Source: Winogradskyella costae (lineage in GTDB: Bacteria > Bacteroidota > Bacteroidia > Flavobacteriales > Flavobacteriaceae). Taken from it: a stretch of 64,000 nt of DNA. This document shows, in pieces, positions 19,281 to 28,852 of this stretch. The position numbers and the translations under genes are program-made. The first letter of the stretch is position 1; each line of letters begins with the position of its first letter. The stretch spans positions 186,001 to 250,000 of the forward strand of contig NZ_JABFDK010000004.1 in assembly GCF_013403865.1 (NCBI RefSeq), written 5' to 3'. The notes under the pieces were generated by a model, which did not search any database, had not been told where the DNA came from, and saw only the letters and a list, made by a program, of their open reading frames with translations.

Positions 19281-19310
19281 CAAAAGTAGACTTTACTCCC
19301 ATAGTACAAA
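19281..19310 (-). promoter_or_regulatory. flavobacterial promoter of the 180-residue barrel gene
   Basis: Minus strand TTTG (19310-19307), 18-nt spacer, TACTTTTG (19288-19281), a full consensus match. The rest of the 379-bp intergenic stretch up to xerD holds no gene or structured element that I can see. Confidence 0.7.
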
Positions 19311-19624
19311 TCCTAATTATGTTAAAATATAGTGCGTTTCGTCGATATTAATCGTGTTTCAGCTATAAAAAAGGCTAATTACCTCATTTCTAAAATATAA
19401 AAATTTCATAACTATCTTAATTAATAACCTAGAGTTAATTAAAAATCATCGATATCTTTATAACCATTATAAGCTGTTATTCACGCAAAAAAAGAGAGGA
19501 GCTTTACCGCTTTAATAGTTGCAGTTTATTACCAGTTTGAATTAGTAATCATTTTAACTAAAAGGCAAGATAAAATAGATGCTGCTTTTACACCTTTATA
19601 TATCGCAAATTACTATTTTTAACC

Positions 19625-20533
19625 ATGAATTGGCAACAAGCATTAACGGATTACAAACACTATCTTAGAATAGAACGTGGCTTGTCTCATAACTCTATTG
19701 AGAATTATAGTTACGACATAAAAAAACTCATACTATATATTGAAACACATGCCATAAAAGCATCACCTCTTACCATAGACATTCATACAGTTAAAGATTT
19801 TATTTATTCCGTATCAAAAAGCCTAAATCCAAGATCGCAAGCGCGGTTAATTTCGGGGCTTCGTAATTTCTTTGATTACCTCATTTTTGAAAATTACAGA
19901 ACAACCAATCCTTTAGATTTAATAGAATCCCCTAGAATAGGTAGAAAGTTGCCCGATACCTTATCGATTTCTGATATTGACAACCTCATTAAAGCCATCG
20001 ATTTAAGTCACCAATATAATGGAGTCAATCTTGGCGAACGCAATAGAGCTATTATTGAAACCTTATATAGTTGTGGTTTGCGCGTTAGCGAATTAATAGA
20101 ATTAAAAATTTCGGATCTATTTTTTGAAGAAGGTTTTATTAAAGTTACTGGTAAAGGAGACAAACAGCGTTTTGTACCCATTGGAGGAACCACTCAAAAA
20201 CTCATTAATATCTGGCTTGCGATTAGGAACCATATTGATGTACACCCCCATTCTAAAGACATCGTCTTTTTAAATTATAAAGGAGGAAAACTGACACGAG
20301 CCATGATATTTACCATCATAAAAAAGCTTGTAGAAAAAACCGGATTACAGAAAAATGTATCACCACACACCTTTCGGCATTCCTTTGCTACACATTTATT
20401 AGAAAACGGTGCAGACCTTAGAGCTATACAAATGATGCTTGGTCACGAAAGCATTACTACCACTGAAATATATATGCACGTCGACCGCTCACATTTAAGT
20501 GATATATTAAATAAGTACCACCCAAGAACATAA
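19625..20533 (+). CDS. xerD: site-specific tyrosine recombinase XerD
   Basis: 302 residues. N-terminal SAM-like core-binding domain (about 1-90) and C-terminal catalytic domain with Arg153 (CGLRVSEL), Lys177 (TGKGDK region), His248 and Arg251 (HTFRH), His274 (LGHES) and the nucleophile Tyr283. The size, complete active site and chromosomal setting fit the housekeeping recombinase that resolves chromosome dimers with XerC at dif. No sign that it belongs to an integrative element: no cargo, no direct repeats. Confidence 0.93.
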   Translation: MNWQQALTDYKHYLRIERGLSHNSIENYSYDIKKLILYIETHAIKASPLTIDIHTVKDFIYSVSKSLNPRSQARLISGLRNFFDYLIFENYRTTNPLDLIESPRIGRKLPDTLSISDIDNLIKAIDLSHQYNGVNLGERNRAIIETLYSCGLRVSELIELKISDLFFEEGFIKVTGKGDKQRFVPIGGTTQKLINIWLAIRNHIDVHPHSKDIVFLNYKGGKLTRAMIFTIIKKLVEKTGLQKNVSPHTFRHSFATHLLENGADLRAIQMMLGHESITTTEIYMHVDRSHLSDILNKYHPRT

Positions 20534-20597
20534 TGTAAAAAAACATCATTATTTTTGTGACAATCGTATTGCTTTGGTGTCTTAAAACAAAGAGAAA

Positions 20598-21785
20598 ATG
20601 ATGAAACTTCCAAGTCTACATATAAGAAATTACAGGTCAGCCTTTTATAAAACCCGAGAAATCTCCGAACCTACAATAGAAGACGAGAAGTATAGAATAG
20701 CGTTAGAATTATCTAATGTTGGTATTTGGGATTGGAACATTGTTACCAACAAAGTATTTTACTCAAAAGAATCGAAACAAATCATAGGATATTCGAACCA
20801 TGAATTAAAAAACACCTCTGAATTTTGGGATAGTAAAGTACATTTAGATGACAAAGAAACGTATTATAATGAATTTAAGTCTCTATTAAAAGGCCATATT
20901 GAATTATACGAGAACGAATACCGTATTCAATGTAAAGATGGTAGTTATAAATGGATTTTAGATAAAGCAAAAGTTGTAAAAAGAGATTCTAAAGGTAAAC
21001 CCTCTCATATTATTGGTACACATACAGATATTACCAATTCTAAAGATAAAGAAGCCCAACTTAAGAATAACCTACAACTTATAACGAGCCAAAATAAACG
21101 TTTATACAGTTTTACCCATATTGTTTCTCATAATTTAAAAACACATATAGGGAATCTAAAAAACATATTAGAATTTTATGATGAAGCTGGTTCGGAAACT
21201 GAGAAAGTAGAACTGGTTGAGCATTTAAAGTCTATATCAGATTCTTTAACCACAACGATCGTCGATCTTGATGATATTGTAAGTATAAAATCTAAAATTA
21301 ATATTAGTCAGCTTAACGAACGTGTAGACCTGCATGACTTTACAAATAAAATTATTGAAAGTCTAAAAATAGACAGCGACAAACAAGGGGTTACCATACA
21401 CAATGCTTTGAGGAAAGATGAATCGATGTTAACGAATAGATCTTATTTAGAAAGTGTGTTTTATAATTTGATTTCTAATGGTATTAAGTATTCAGATCCT
21501 AATAAAAAATCTCAAATCGTCATTCAATCCATTCACACTAAAGATTCGGTTAAAATTCTTATCTCTGATAATGGTATTGGTATTGACATGAAGAAGTATA
21601 AAGATCAAGTATTTCAAATGTATAAAACCTTTCATGGCACTGAGCGATCCGATTCTAGAGGTATTGGTCTATACATCACAAAAACGCAAGTTGAAGCTTT
21701 ACAAGGGGAAATTTTAATGGAGAGCACACTAAACGAAGGCACGGCATTTTCTATAACTTTCAAAAACAAAAAGAACTCTAATTAA
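20598..21785 (+). CDS. cytoplasmic PAS-domain sensor histidine kinase
   Basis: 395 residues, no membrane segments. A PAS fold with PAC motif (about 35-150, ending HIIGTHTDIT) senses an unknown signal. The phosphoacceptor His178 is in THIVSHNLKTH, and the HATPase domain has the N box (NLISNGIKYS), G1 box (DNGIGID) and G2 box (GIGLYITK). No response regulator is adjacent, so its partner is elsewhere. It begins 64 bp after xerD and is followed by a convergent terminator. Confidence 0.9.
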   Translation: MMKLPSLHIRNYRSAFYKTREISEPTIEDEKYRIALELSNVGIWDWNIVTNKVFYSKESKQIIGYSNHELKNTSEFWDSKVHLDDKETYYNEFKSLLKGHIELYENEYRIQCKDGSYKWILDKAKVVKRDSKGKPSHIIGTHTDITNSKDKEAQLKNNLQLITSQNKRLYSFTHIVSHNLKTHIGNLKNILEFYDEAGSETEKVELVEHLKSISDSLTTTIVDLDDIVSIKSKINISQLNERVDLHDFTNKIIESLKIDSDKQGVTIHNALRKDESMLTNRSYLESVFYNLISNGIKYSDPNKKSQIVIQSIHTKDSVKILISDNGIGIDMKKYKDQVFQMYKTFHGTERSDSRGIGLYITKTQVEALQGEILMESTLNEGTAFSITFKNKKNSN

Positions 21786-21826
21786 GGAATCACTAACGAT
21801 CCCACATTTTAATTAGCTTAAAATAA

Positions 21827-21865
21827 GACATAAAAAATCCGGTATAATACCGGATTTTTTATGTC
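21827..21865. terminator. bidirectional intrinsic terminator
   Basis: Perfect inverted repeat with GACATAAAAAATCCGGTA as its left arm, between the convergent histidine kinase (+) and rny (-). Confidence 0.92.
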
Positions 21866-21879
21866 ATATATGTGTTTTA

Positions 21880-23463
21880 CTATTTAGCAATATTCACTGC
21901 TCTAGTTTCTCTAATCACAGTAACCTTTACTTGTCCAGGATACGTCATATCTGTTTGTATTTTCTGAGAAATCTCAAACGATAAACTTGCAGCGCGTTCA
22001 TCTGTAACTTTTTCGCTTTCTACAATAACACGTAACTCTCTACCTGCTTGTATCGCATAAGCTTTCTTTACACCTGTAAACCCAAAGGCAACATCTTCTA
22101 AATCCTTTAAACGTTGTATGTAAGAATCTAAAACTTGGCGCCTTGCTCCTGGTCGTGCTCCAGAAATAGCATCACACACTTGGATAATTGGGGCCAACAA
22201 TGTTGTCATTTCAATTTCGTCGTGGTGTGCTCCAATAGCATTACAAACTTCTGGTTTTTCACCATGCTTCTCAGCCCATTGCATACCTAATATAGCGTGT
22301 GGAGTTTCAACATCAGTTTCAGATGATGGTACTTTTCCGATATCGTGTAATAAACCTGCGCGTTTAGCTAATTTAGGATTTAAGCCTAATTCTGCTGCCA
22401 TTACACCACAAAGTTTAGCAACTTCACGCGAGTGTTGTAGTAAGTTTTGTCCATAAGACGAACGGTATTTCATACGACCTACCATTTTAATCAATTCAGG
22501 GTGTAAACCATGAATTCCTAAATCGATAACCGTACGTTTACCTACTTCTATAATTTCTTGTTCAATCTGCTTTTCGGTCTTCTTAACGATTTCTTCAATT
22601 CTTGCAGGATGTATTCTTCCGTCAGTAACTAATTTATGTAATGATAAACGTGCAATTTCACGTCTTACAGAATCAAAACACGATAAGATAATCGCTTCTG
22701 GTGTATCATCTACAATAATCTCTACACCGGTTGCAGCTTCAATAGCTCTAATGTTACGACCTTCTCTACCAATAATTCGACCTTTAACATCATCAGACTC
22801 TATATTAAAAACAGACACACAGTTATCTACTGCTTCTTCTGTTCCGATACGTTGAATAGTGTTAATTATTATCTTCTTAGCCTCTTGCTGTGCTGTTAAC
22901 TTCGCCTCTTCTACATGGTTTTGTATAAAAGCCATTGCATCTGTTTTCGCTTCTTCTTTAAGCGATTCTACCAATTGACTCTTTGCCTCCTCTGCAGATA
23001 ATGACGAAATGACTTCCAATTGTTTGATTTGGTTTTTATGGGCCTTTTCGATTTCCTCTTGTTTCTTATCAAGGAATTCTAGTCTAAAATCATAATCCTT
23101 GAGTTTATCATCAAGCGATTGATTAGACTTTTTAGACTTACTAAGCTCATTAGATACATGAGATTCCTTATCTCTAATACGCTTTTCGGCTTCAGCCATT
23201 TTCTTATCGCGAGATAAAATCACCTTTTCATGTTCTGATTTTAGCTCAATAAATTTTTCTTTTGCCTGTAATATTTTATCCTTTTTTAAAGATTCTCCAT
23301 CTGATTTTGCCTGTTTTAAAATAGATTGAGATTCTCGCTCTGCATTTTCAATTATTTTTGAAGCCTTTCCTTTTTCTAAAGATTTAGCTATTATATATCC
23401 TAGTATTACTCCTAATATTACTCCTCCAACAATATATAAAATTGTGTTAGTGTCCATGTTCAT
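21880..23463 (-). CDS. rny: ribonuclease Y
   Basis: 527 residues. An N-terminal membrane anchor (about 5-25) is followed by a long coiled coil (about 35-200). A KH RNA-binding domain includes the GREGRNIRA motif, and the HD phosphohydrolase domain has LLHDIGK and HH residues for the metal pair. Endoribonuclease that starts mRNA decay at the membrane. It lies downstream of zapA on the same strand with a 6S RNA candidate in the 242-bp gap. Confidence 0.95.
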   Translation of the reverse strand: MNMDTNTILYIVGGVILGVILGYIIAKSLEKGKASKIIENAERESQSILKQAKSDGESLKKDKILQAKEKFIELKSEHEKVILSRDKKMAEAEKRIRDKESHVSNELSKSKKSNQSLDDKLKDYDFRLEFLDKKQEEIEKAHKNQIKQLEVISSLSAEEAKSQLVESLKEEAKTDAMAFIQNHVEEAKLTAQQEAKKIIINTIQRIGTEEAVDNCVSVFNIESDDVKGRIIGREGRNIRAIEAATGVEIIVDDTPEAIILSCFDSVRREIARLSLHKLVTDGRIHPARIEEIVKKTEKQIEQEIIEVGKRTVIDLGIHGLHPELIKMVGRMKYRSSYGQNLLQHSREVAKLCGVMAAELGLNPKLAKRAGLLHDIGKVPSSETDVETPHAILGMQWAEKHGEKPEVCNAIGAHHDEIEMTTLLAPIIQVCDAISGARPGARRQVLDSYIQRLKDLEDVAFGFTGVKKAYAIQAGRELRVIVESEKVTDERAASLSFEISQKIQTDMTYPGQVKVTVIRETRAVNIAK

Positions 23464-23480
23464 TATTTAGTTTAGTGTAT

Positions 23481-23673
23481 AAAAAAAAAGCCTACATCGG
23501 TTATCGGTTTTGTATAAACTCCTTAAAAACAAGTTTAGGGCTAACAAGCTGATCAAAAATCTGTCTAAGATACTGAAACGAGTTCAGCACTAACAGCACG
23601 ATTTTACAACTTAAACTCACCCTTTTTAAAGAATTGATCGTTGAGTTTATCAAAAAATGTAACTAATGTAGGC
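23481..23673 (-). ncRNA. ssrS: 6S RNA (flavobacterial type) candidate
   Basis: The zapA-rny gap encodes on the minus strand a rod-like RNA of about 185-190 nt. Three nested perfect helices can be paired by eye: GCCTACAT (23673-23666) with ATGTAGGC (23497-23490), ATAAACTC (23650-23643) with GAGTTTAT (23521-23514), and GATCAA (23639-23634) with TTGATC (23556-23551). A further GAGTT/AACTC stem lies towards the tip. A run of nine T follows the closing helix. Size, a long double-stranded rod with internal loops, U-run and zapA linkage all fit 6S RNA, which binds RNA polymerase holoenzyme. No promoter was recognised upstream, so it may be processed from the zapA transcript. Confidence 0.8.
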
Positions 23674-23705
23674 AGTAACCTTATGTATTTAAAAGAACGT
23701 ACGAG

Positions 23706-23993
23706 TTAAATATGTTGATTTAAAAGTTCATTTAAAGCTTCAAGCTTTTCCTGTACTTCTTCATTCACATACTCTTTATCTATTGACTTTTGCTCTACTT
23801 GAGCGGCAAATTGCAAGGCACACATGGCCAAAACATCTTGCTTATCTCTTACAGAATAATTCTGCTCAAATTGTCCAATCATAGCCTCAATCTTTTTTGT
23901 GGCTTTACGTAAACCTTCCTCTTGACTTGGGTTTATCGTTAACGGATAAACTCTATTTGCTATAGAAAGTTTAATTTTTAATTGTTCTGACAT
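23706..23993 (-). CDS. zapA: cell division protein ZapA
   Basis: 95 residues. It starts with the family pattern LKIKLSIANRVYPLTI and continues into a long C-terminal coiled coil (about 55-95) that mediates dimerisation. It binds and bundles FtsZ filaments. It follows a small coiled-coil gene after 20 bp, and is probably co-transcribed with it from the promoter at 24329-24359. Confidence 0.9.
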   Translation of the reverse strand: MSEQLKIKLSIANRVYPLTINPSQEEGLRKATKKIEAMIGQFEQNYSVRDKQDVLAMCALQFAAQVEQKSIDKEYVNEEVQEKLEALNELLNQHI

Positions 23994-24013
23994 TATAATC
24001 TAAATTTACAATA

Positions 24014-24304
24014 TTATTCTGATAATTGTCCAATACAATGGTCAATATCTCTAATAAGTGCATTTATTTTGAGCTTCGTTTCTCGTTTATTTTCGTCACT
24101 ACCAAGCATTGAATTCGCCATTTTGAGTGTATCATGTTTTTCTACCCAACCAGAAATTTCTTCTTGCTGTTCTAAAAGCCTTTGTTGTTGCTGTTCTAAT
24201 TGATCTGAGAGTTTAGCATTAGTTTGTTTTAAAACCTCCTGCTTGTGTAAAATCTTACTGATTTTATTCTCTAAAGCATCAACAATGTCTTCTATTTTAC
24301 TCAT
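24014..24304 (-). CDS. small coiled-coil protein upstream of zapA
   Basis: 96 residues, almost entirely predicted coiled coil (about 5-65, with QEVLKQTNAKL and Gln-rich heptads), no signal peptide. Family not identified. The fixed position before zapA and the coiled-coil nature suggest a divisome partner, like ZapB in other bacteria, but this is inference from context only. Confidence 0.7.
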   Translation of the reverse strand: MSKIEDIVDALENKISKILHKQEVLKQTNAKLSDQLEQQQQRLLEQQEEISGWVEKHDTLKMANSMLGSDENKRETKLKINALIRDIDHCIGQLSE

Positions 24305-24328
24305 TAAAGCAATTCAATACTGTTGAAA

Positions 24329-24359
24329 CAAAGTTAACATACCTAATGAAAAAATACAA
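24329..24359 (-). promoter_or_regulatory. flavobacterial promoter of the zapA cluster
   Basis: Minus strand TTG (24359-24357), 20-nt spacer, TAACTTTG (24336-24329). The first start codon is at 24304, giving a leader of about 20 nt. Confidence 0.7.
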
Positions 24360-24482
24360 TTCTTTTACATTTATTTTTTAATATTATAAGTTCAACGAAA
24401 TTAAACCGTTAATAAAAATAATACAGTTTTAGAGTTTGCAAATCGTAATCAAATTGATATTTTAGCTGTAATAGTCGATTTT

Positions 24483-26171
24483 ATGAAACAATTTTTGCTC
24501 CTTTTTTTAATAACATGTTCACTACATGGACAATCCGAATATCCTCAAGATTACTTTAGGCATCCCTTAGATATTCCTTTAGTGCTTTCTGGCACATTTG
24601 GAGAATTACGATCTACACATTTTCATGGTGGATTAGATATAAAGACACAACAAAGGCAAGGATTAAAAGTTTATGCAGCAGCAGAAGGTTATATCAGTCG
24701 GATTAAGATTTCACATTTTGGATATGGGAAAGCCATCTATATTACGCATCCAAACGGTTACACTACTGTTTATGGACACCTTAAAGCCTTCTCTAAACGT
24801 TTAGAAGATTATATAAAGCAGTGCCAATATGATAAAGAAAGTTTTGAAGTTGAAGTCTTTCCGCATACCGAAGAACTTCTAATTGCACCAGATGAAGTTA
24901 TCGCCTTTTCTGGTAACACGGGGAGTTCTGGTGGACCTCACCTCCACTTTGAAATACGAGATAATGAAGAACGGCCTATGAATCCATTATTGTTTGGCAT
25001 GGAGGTTAAAGACTCTAAGGCTCCTTATGTTTCAGGCGTTTTTGCGTATCCAAAAGATGAAAATGCTGTCATCAATGGAAAAAATGAGCGTGTTCCGTTG
25101 CGATTGATTCCTCAAAAATCTGGTGACTATGCTGTTGAAAAAATATCCGCCTATGGTAATATTGGTTTTGGAGTGATTTCTTTTGACAAGCAAGATTTAG
25201 CACCTAATAACAATGGCGTTAGTAATATTCAAACTTTTTTTAACGGGAATAAAAGTATCGAAATTGATTTTAAACGCATTAGTTTTGATGAAACCAAACA
25301 CATAAAACGTATGGTAGATTATGAATATTACGTGAGAAAGAAAGCCAAAATCCAGAAACTTTTTATTGAACAAAATAATCCGCTAAGCATTTATAAAAAT
25401 GCTTATGATAATGGTTATGTTGAAGTAAAAGATAGCACCTCATCTGTTTATAAAGTAAGAATTAGAGATTACCACCAAAATGAATCTTGGGTGGTAATAC
25501 CAATAGACGGAAAACTTGAAACGATTAAGAAAGACAGCATTTCAGATATTTCAAAAAAATCTCTAGTTAGCAGTGCTAACACTACTAAATTAACATCAGG
25601 AAATATCACTGTGGATTTTTATCAAAATACGGTTTATGATGATTCTTATATTGATTTTAGAGTCAGTTCTGACACTCTCTTTCTAGGTGATGACAATATC
25701 GCAATGCAAAAAAACTTTTATATTAATTACGACTTAAGCAATTATAAAGCAGAGCACCAAGACAAACTATATATAGCAAGATTTTATGGAAATTACAAAA
25801 AACCATATTATGTACCTACCTCTAGAAAAGGAAATATCTTATCTGCAGGAAGTAAAGCTTTAGGAACTTATGCCTTAGCCATAGATACTGAACCTCCAAC
25901 TATAACACCACTTAATTTTACGGATAAAAAATGGGTAAGTAATTATCGGTATTTAGAACTTAAGATTGATGATAAGCTTACTGGCATTAGTAAATACAGA
26001 GCGACAGTTAATGGTAAGTGGATTTTAATGGAATATGATTACAAAAAGAATACACTAACGCACGATTTCAATGATAATATCGTTAAAGATACCAAAAATG
26101 AATTAAAAATAATTGTAACAGATAATGTTGGAAATAGTTCTACATTTGAAGCAACGTTTTTTAGAAAATAG
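24483..26171 (+). CDS. M23 family metallopeptidase
   Basis: 562 residues with a signal peptide (about 1-16, LHGQ). The M23/LytM domain occupies about residues 30-170: His48 and Asp52 in HFHGGLD and the HLHFE motif near residue 160 form the zinc site. The remaining 390 residues form beta-rich domains of unknown role, including a C-terminal Ig-like end (TDNVGNSSTFEATF). Active-site residues are complete, so it may cut cross-links in peptidoglycan in the periplasm. It is followed after 68 bp by a TonB receptor gene. Confidence 0.88.
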   Translation: MKQFLLLFLITCSLHGQSEYPQDYFRHPLDIPLVLSGTFGELRSTHFHGGLDIKTQQRQGLKVYAAAEGYISRIKISHFGYGKAIYITHPNGYTTVYGHLKAFSKRLEDYIKQCQYDKESFEVEVFPHTEELLIAPDEVIAFSGNTGSSGGPHLHFEIRDNEERPMNPLLFGMEVKDSKAPYVSGVFAYPKDENAVINGKNERVPLRLIPQKSGDYAVEKISAYGNIGFGVISFDKQDLAPNNNGVSNIQTFFNGNKSIEIDFKRISFDETKHIKRMVDYEYYVRKKAKIQKLFIEQNNPLSIYKNAYDNGYVEVKDSTSSVYKVRIRDYHQNESWVVIPIDGKLETIKKDSISDISKKSLVSSANTTKLTSGNITVDFYQNTVYDDSYIDFRVSSDTLFLGDDNIAMQKNFYINYDLSNYKAEHQDKLYIARFYGNYKKPYYVPTSRKGNILSAGSKALGTYALAIDTEPPTITPLNFTDKKWVSNYRYLELKIDDKLTGISKYRATVNGKWILMEYDYKKNTLTHDFNDNIVKDTKNELKIIVTDNVGNSSTFEATFFRK

Positions 26172-26239
26172 ACACATCATTAATTTAAGGATTAAATTTA
26201 TTACCCCTATTTCATCCTAACTAAGAAAATTAAAACCAT

Positions 26240-28708
26240 TTGAAACGCTTATATTTTATAGTCTTAACAAGCTTACTTTTTAGTTTGCTTTCTTTTTCGC
26301 AATCCGGAATTATTAGAGGTGTCATATTAAACGAAGGAAGTTTACCCATAGAAGGAGTAAATATCACTACAAGCACTGGCGAAGGTGCTGCGACAAACAA
26401 TAATGGCTTTTACGAACTAAAAATTCCTTTTGGTGTTGAAGTCACCGTAATTTTCACACATGTTTCTCATAAGCGTGTAGAACAAAAATTTAATTTAAAA
26501 AACGGGCAAGAAATTGAATACAACCCCGTGATGCTCATTGAAGTTGAACAAATCGCTACCGTGACTATTAATACAAATACGAGACAATCGGTTGATGGAG
26601 TTACCTCTATCTCACCACAAATGATTAGAACGATTAAAGGAGCACAACCTGGTGTTGAGAACATTTTAAAGACCTTACCAGGAGTAAATATTTCTAATGA
26701 ATTAAGCACACAATACTCCGTAAGAGGTGGAAATTTTGACGAAAACCTAGTTTACGTTAACGAAATTGAAGTGTATAGACCGTTTTTAATTCGTTCTGGT
26801 AACCAAGAAGGTCTAAGTTTTGTAAATACCGACATGGTTCATAATGTTGATTTTTCAGCTGGTGGATTTCAAGCGAAATATGGAGATAAATTATCCTCTG
26901 TTTTAGATATCACTTATAGAAACCCTGTTGACTTTGGTATACGGACAGATTTAAGTTTACTTGGTGGAAGTCTTACGGCTGAAACTGTTTCTAAAGATGG
27001 TAAATTTTCGGGTATAGCAGGTGTACGCTATAGAGACAACAGTTTGTTATTAAATAGTCTTGAAACAGATGGAAATGTAGAACCTGTATTTGCAGACGCA
27101 CAAACGTATTTAACGTATCGCTTTTCGAGTAAATTTCATTTAAACTTTTTAGGGAATATCTCTTCAAACAAATACAATTTCCAACCAGAGAATAGACAAA
27201 CTAATTTCGGAACCTTACAAGATCCGGTGGCATTATTAGTGTTTTACGATGGTCAAGAAAAAGATCAATACCAAACTTATTTCGGAGCTTTTAAAGCTAA
27301 TTATTTTGCTAGTGATGATTTAACGCTTAAACTCGTTGCCTCGGCTTATCATACCACAGAACAAGAATACTTCGACATCTTAGCACAATACCGTCTAGGG
27401 GAAGTGAACACAAATATTGGAGATGAAAATTTAGGAGAAGTAGAATTTAGTGAAGGTATTGGATCTCAATTAACACATGCACGTAACGATTTAGATGCGT
27501 TCATTGTAAATGCAGAACACCGAGGTGATTATAAAATTGACGACGAAAGCACTGTAGAATGGTCTGTAAAATACACTAATGAAGATATTAGAGATCGTTT
27601 AGTAGAATATGAAGTTATTGACTCTGCTGGTTTTTCAATTAGGCCTCCAATATTTAGCGAAACTAACCCACAGCCTTATACCCCTTTTACCGGACCGTTA
27701 GTGGCATTTGAAGATACTAGAGCCACAAATCGTGTGCAAATCAATAGATTTCAAGCATTTTTACAATACAGCAAACGAACAGATTGGAATGGCAACGACG
27801 TCTTCTATAACGCTGGTGTAAGAACACATACTTGGAACGTAAGTGGAGACGGCATTGCAGATAGTAAAACGCAAACCGTTATTAGTCCAAGAGGACAATT
27901 TGCTATTAAACCTAATTGGGAAAAAGACATGCTCTTTAGAGTTGCTGCAGGTTTGTATTACCAACCTCCTTTTTATAGAGAGTTAAGAGATTCTGAAGGT
28001 GTCGTTCAGCCTAACGTTAAAGCACAAAAATCGTTTCATATTGTGCTAGGAAACGAATATAGTTTTGAAATATGGGACCGACCATTTAAATTAGTTACCG
28101 AAGCGTATTATAAAGGGATGACTGATGTCAATCCTTATACAATAGAAAATGTTAGAATTCGTTACAGTGCAGATAACAATGCAGAAGCTTATGCTTATGG
28201 TCTAGATTTAAGGCTTAATGGCGAATTTGTACCAGGAACAGAATCTTGGTTTAGCTTTGGTTATTTAAAAACAGAAGAAAATATTGATGACCGTGGTTAT
28301 ATTGCCAGACCTACTGATCAACGTTTAAAATTTGGAGCTTTGTTTCAGGATTACGTGCCTAATATGCCAGATTTAAAAATGTATTTAAACTTAGTTTATA
28401 ATACTGGAGTTCCTGGGGGGTCTCCGAGTTACGCTGACCCTTATAATTATCAACTTAGACTCCGCGATTATAGGCGTGCAGATTTAGGAATTTCATACGA
28501 AATAGTTAATCCTGAAAAAACATACAATTCTAAGTGGAAAGATTCGTTTAGAGAATTGTCTATTGGTTTTGAAATCTATAACATGTTTAATAACCAAAAT
28601 TCTATCACCAACACATGGGTTAGAGATGTTTATAGCAAGCAACAGTTTGCGATTCCAAATTTTCTAACACCCCGTGTCTTTAATATAAGGCTCTCTGCTC
28701 GTTTTTAG
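26240..28708 (+). CDS. TonB-dependent receptor with carboxypeptidase-like regulatory domain
   Basis: 822 residues. A signal peptide (about 1-21, SFSQ) starts from TTG at 26240, because no ATG lies upstream of it in frame. A CarboxypepD_reg-like domain (about 22-100) is followed by the plug (GVENILKTLPGVN, YSVRGGNFDENL) and a 22-strand barrel ending in NIRLSARF. Outer-membrane receptor using TonB energy; the substrate is unknown. No SusD-like partner is adjacent, so it is not a polysaccharide-utilisation SusC. Confidence 0.9.
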   Translation: MKRLYFIVLTSLLFSLLSFSQSGIIRGVILNEGSLPIEGVNITTSTGEGAATNNNGFYELKIPFGVEVTVIFTHVSHKRVEQKFNLKNGQEIEYNPVMLIEVEQIATVTINTNTRQSVDGVTSISPQMIRTIKGAQPGVENILKTLPGVNISNELSTQYSVRGGNFDENLVYVNEIEVYRPFLIRSGNQEGLSFVNTDMVHNVDFSAGGFQAKYGDKLSSVLDITYRNPVDFGIRTDLSLLGGSLTAETVSKDGKFSGIAGVRYRDNSLLLNSLETDGNVEPVFADAQTYLTYRFSSKFHLNFLGNISSNKYNFQPENRQTNFGTLQDPVALLVFYDGQEKDQYQTYFGAFKANYFASDDLTLKLVASAYHTTEQEYFDILAQYRLGEVNTNIGDENLGEVEFSEGIGSQLTHARNDLDAFIVNAEHRGDYKIDDESTVEWSVKYTNEDIRDRLVEYEVIDSAGFSIRPPIFSETNPQPYTPFTGPLVAFEDTRATNRVQINRFQAFLQYSKRTDWNGNDVFYNAGVRTHTWNVSGDGIADSKTQTVISPRGQFAIKPNWEKDMLFRVAAGLYYQPPFYRELRDSEGVVQPNVKAQKSFHIVLGNEYSFEIWDRPFKLVTEAYYKGMTDVNPYTIENVRIRYSADNNAEAYAYGLDLRLNGEFVPGTESWFSFGYLKTEENIDDRGYIARPTDQRLKFGALFQDYVPNMPDLKMYLNLVYNTGVPGGSPSYADPYNYQLRLRDYRRADLGISYEIVNPEKTYNSKWKDSFRELSIGFEIYNMFNNQNSITNTWVRDVYSKQQFAIPNFLTPRVFNIRLSARF

Positions 28709-28852
28709 AGTAGATCGCTGTTTTAGAACGAAATGAGTATGCTTTTGGATGAATTCAGCAAAGAGAGACCGATTTATATATTTAATTTTGGCTAGCTAGA
28801 TCTATTTAGATTATTTTACTCTCTTTATGCTTTAGTTCAAAATTTAAGACTT

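Noticed and set aside
19625..20533. xerD as integrase of a genomic island
   Set aside because: No tRNA, attachment repeats or cargo genes are near; full active site and context fit the chromosomal recombinase.
24483..26171. M23 protein as an inactive NlpD/EnvC-type activator
   Set aside because: His48, Asp52 and the HLHFE motif are all present, so loss of zinc binding is not supported.
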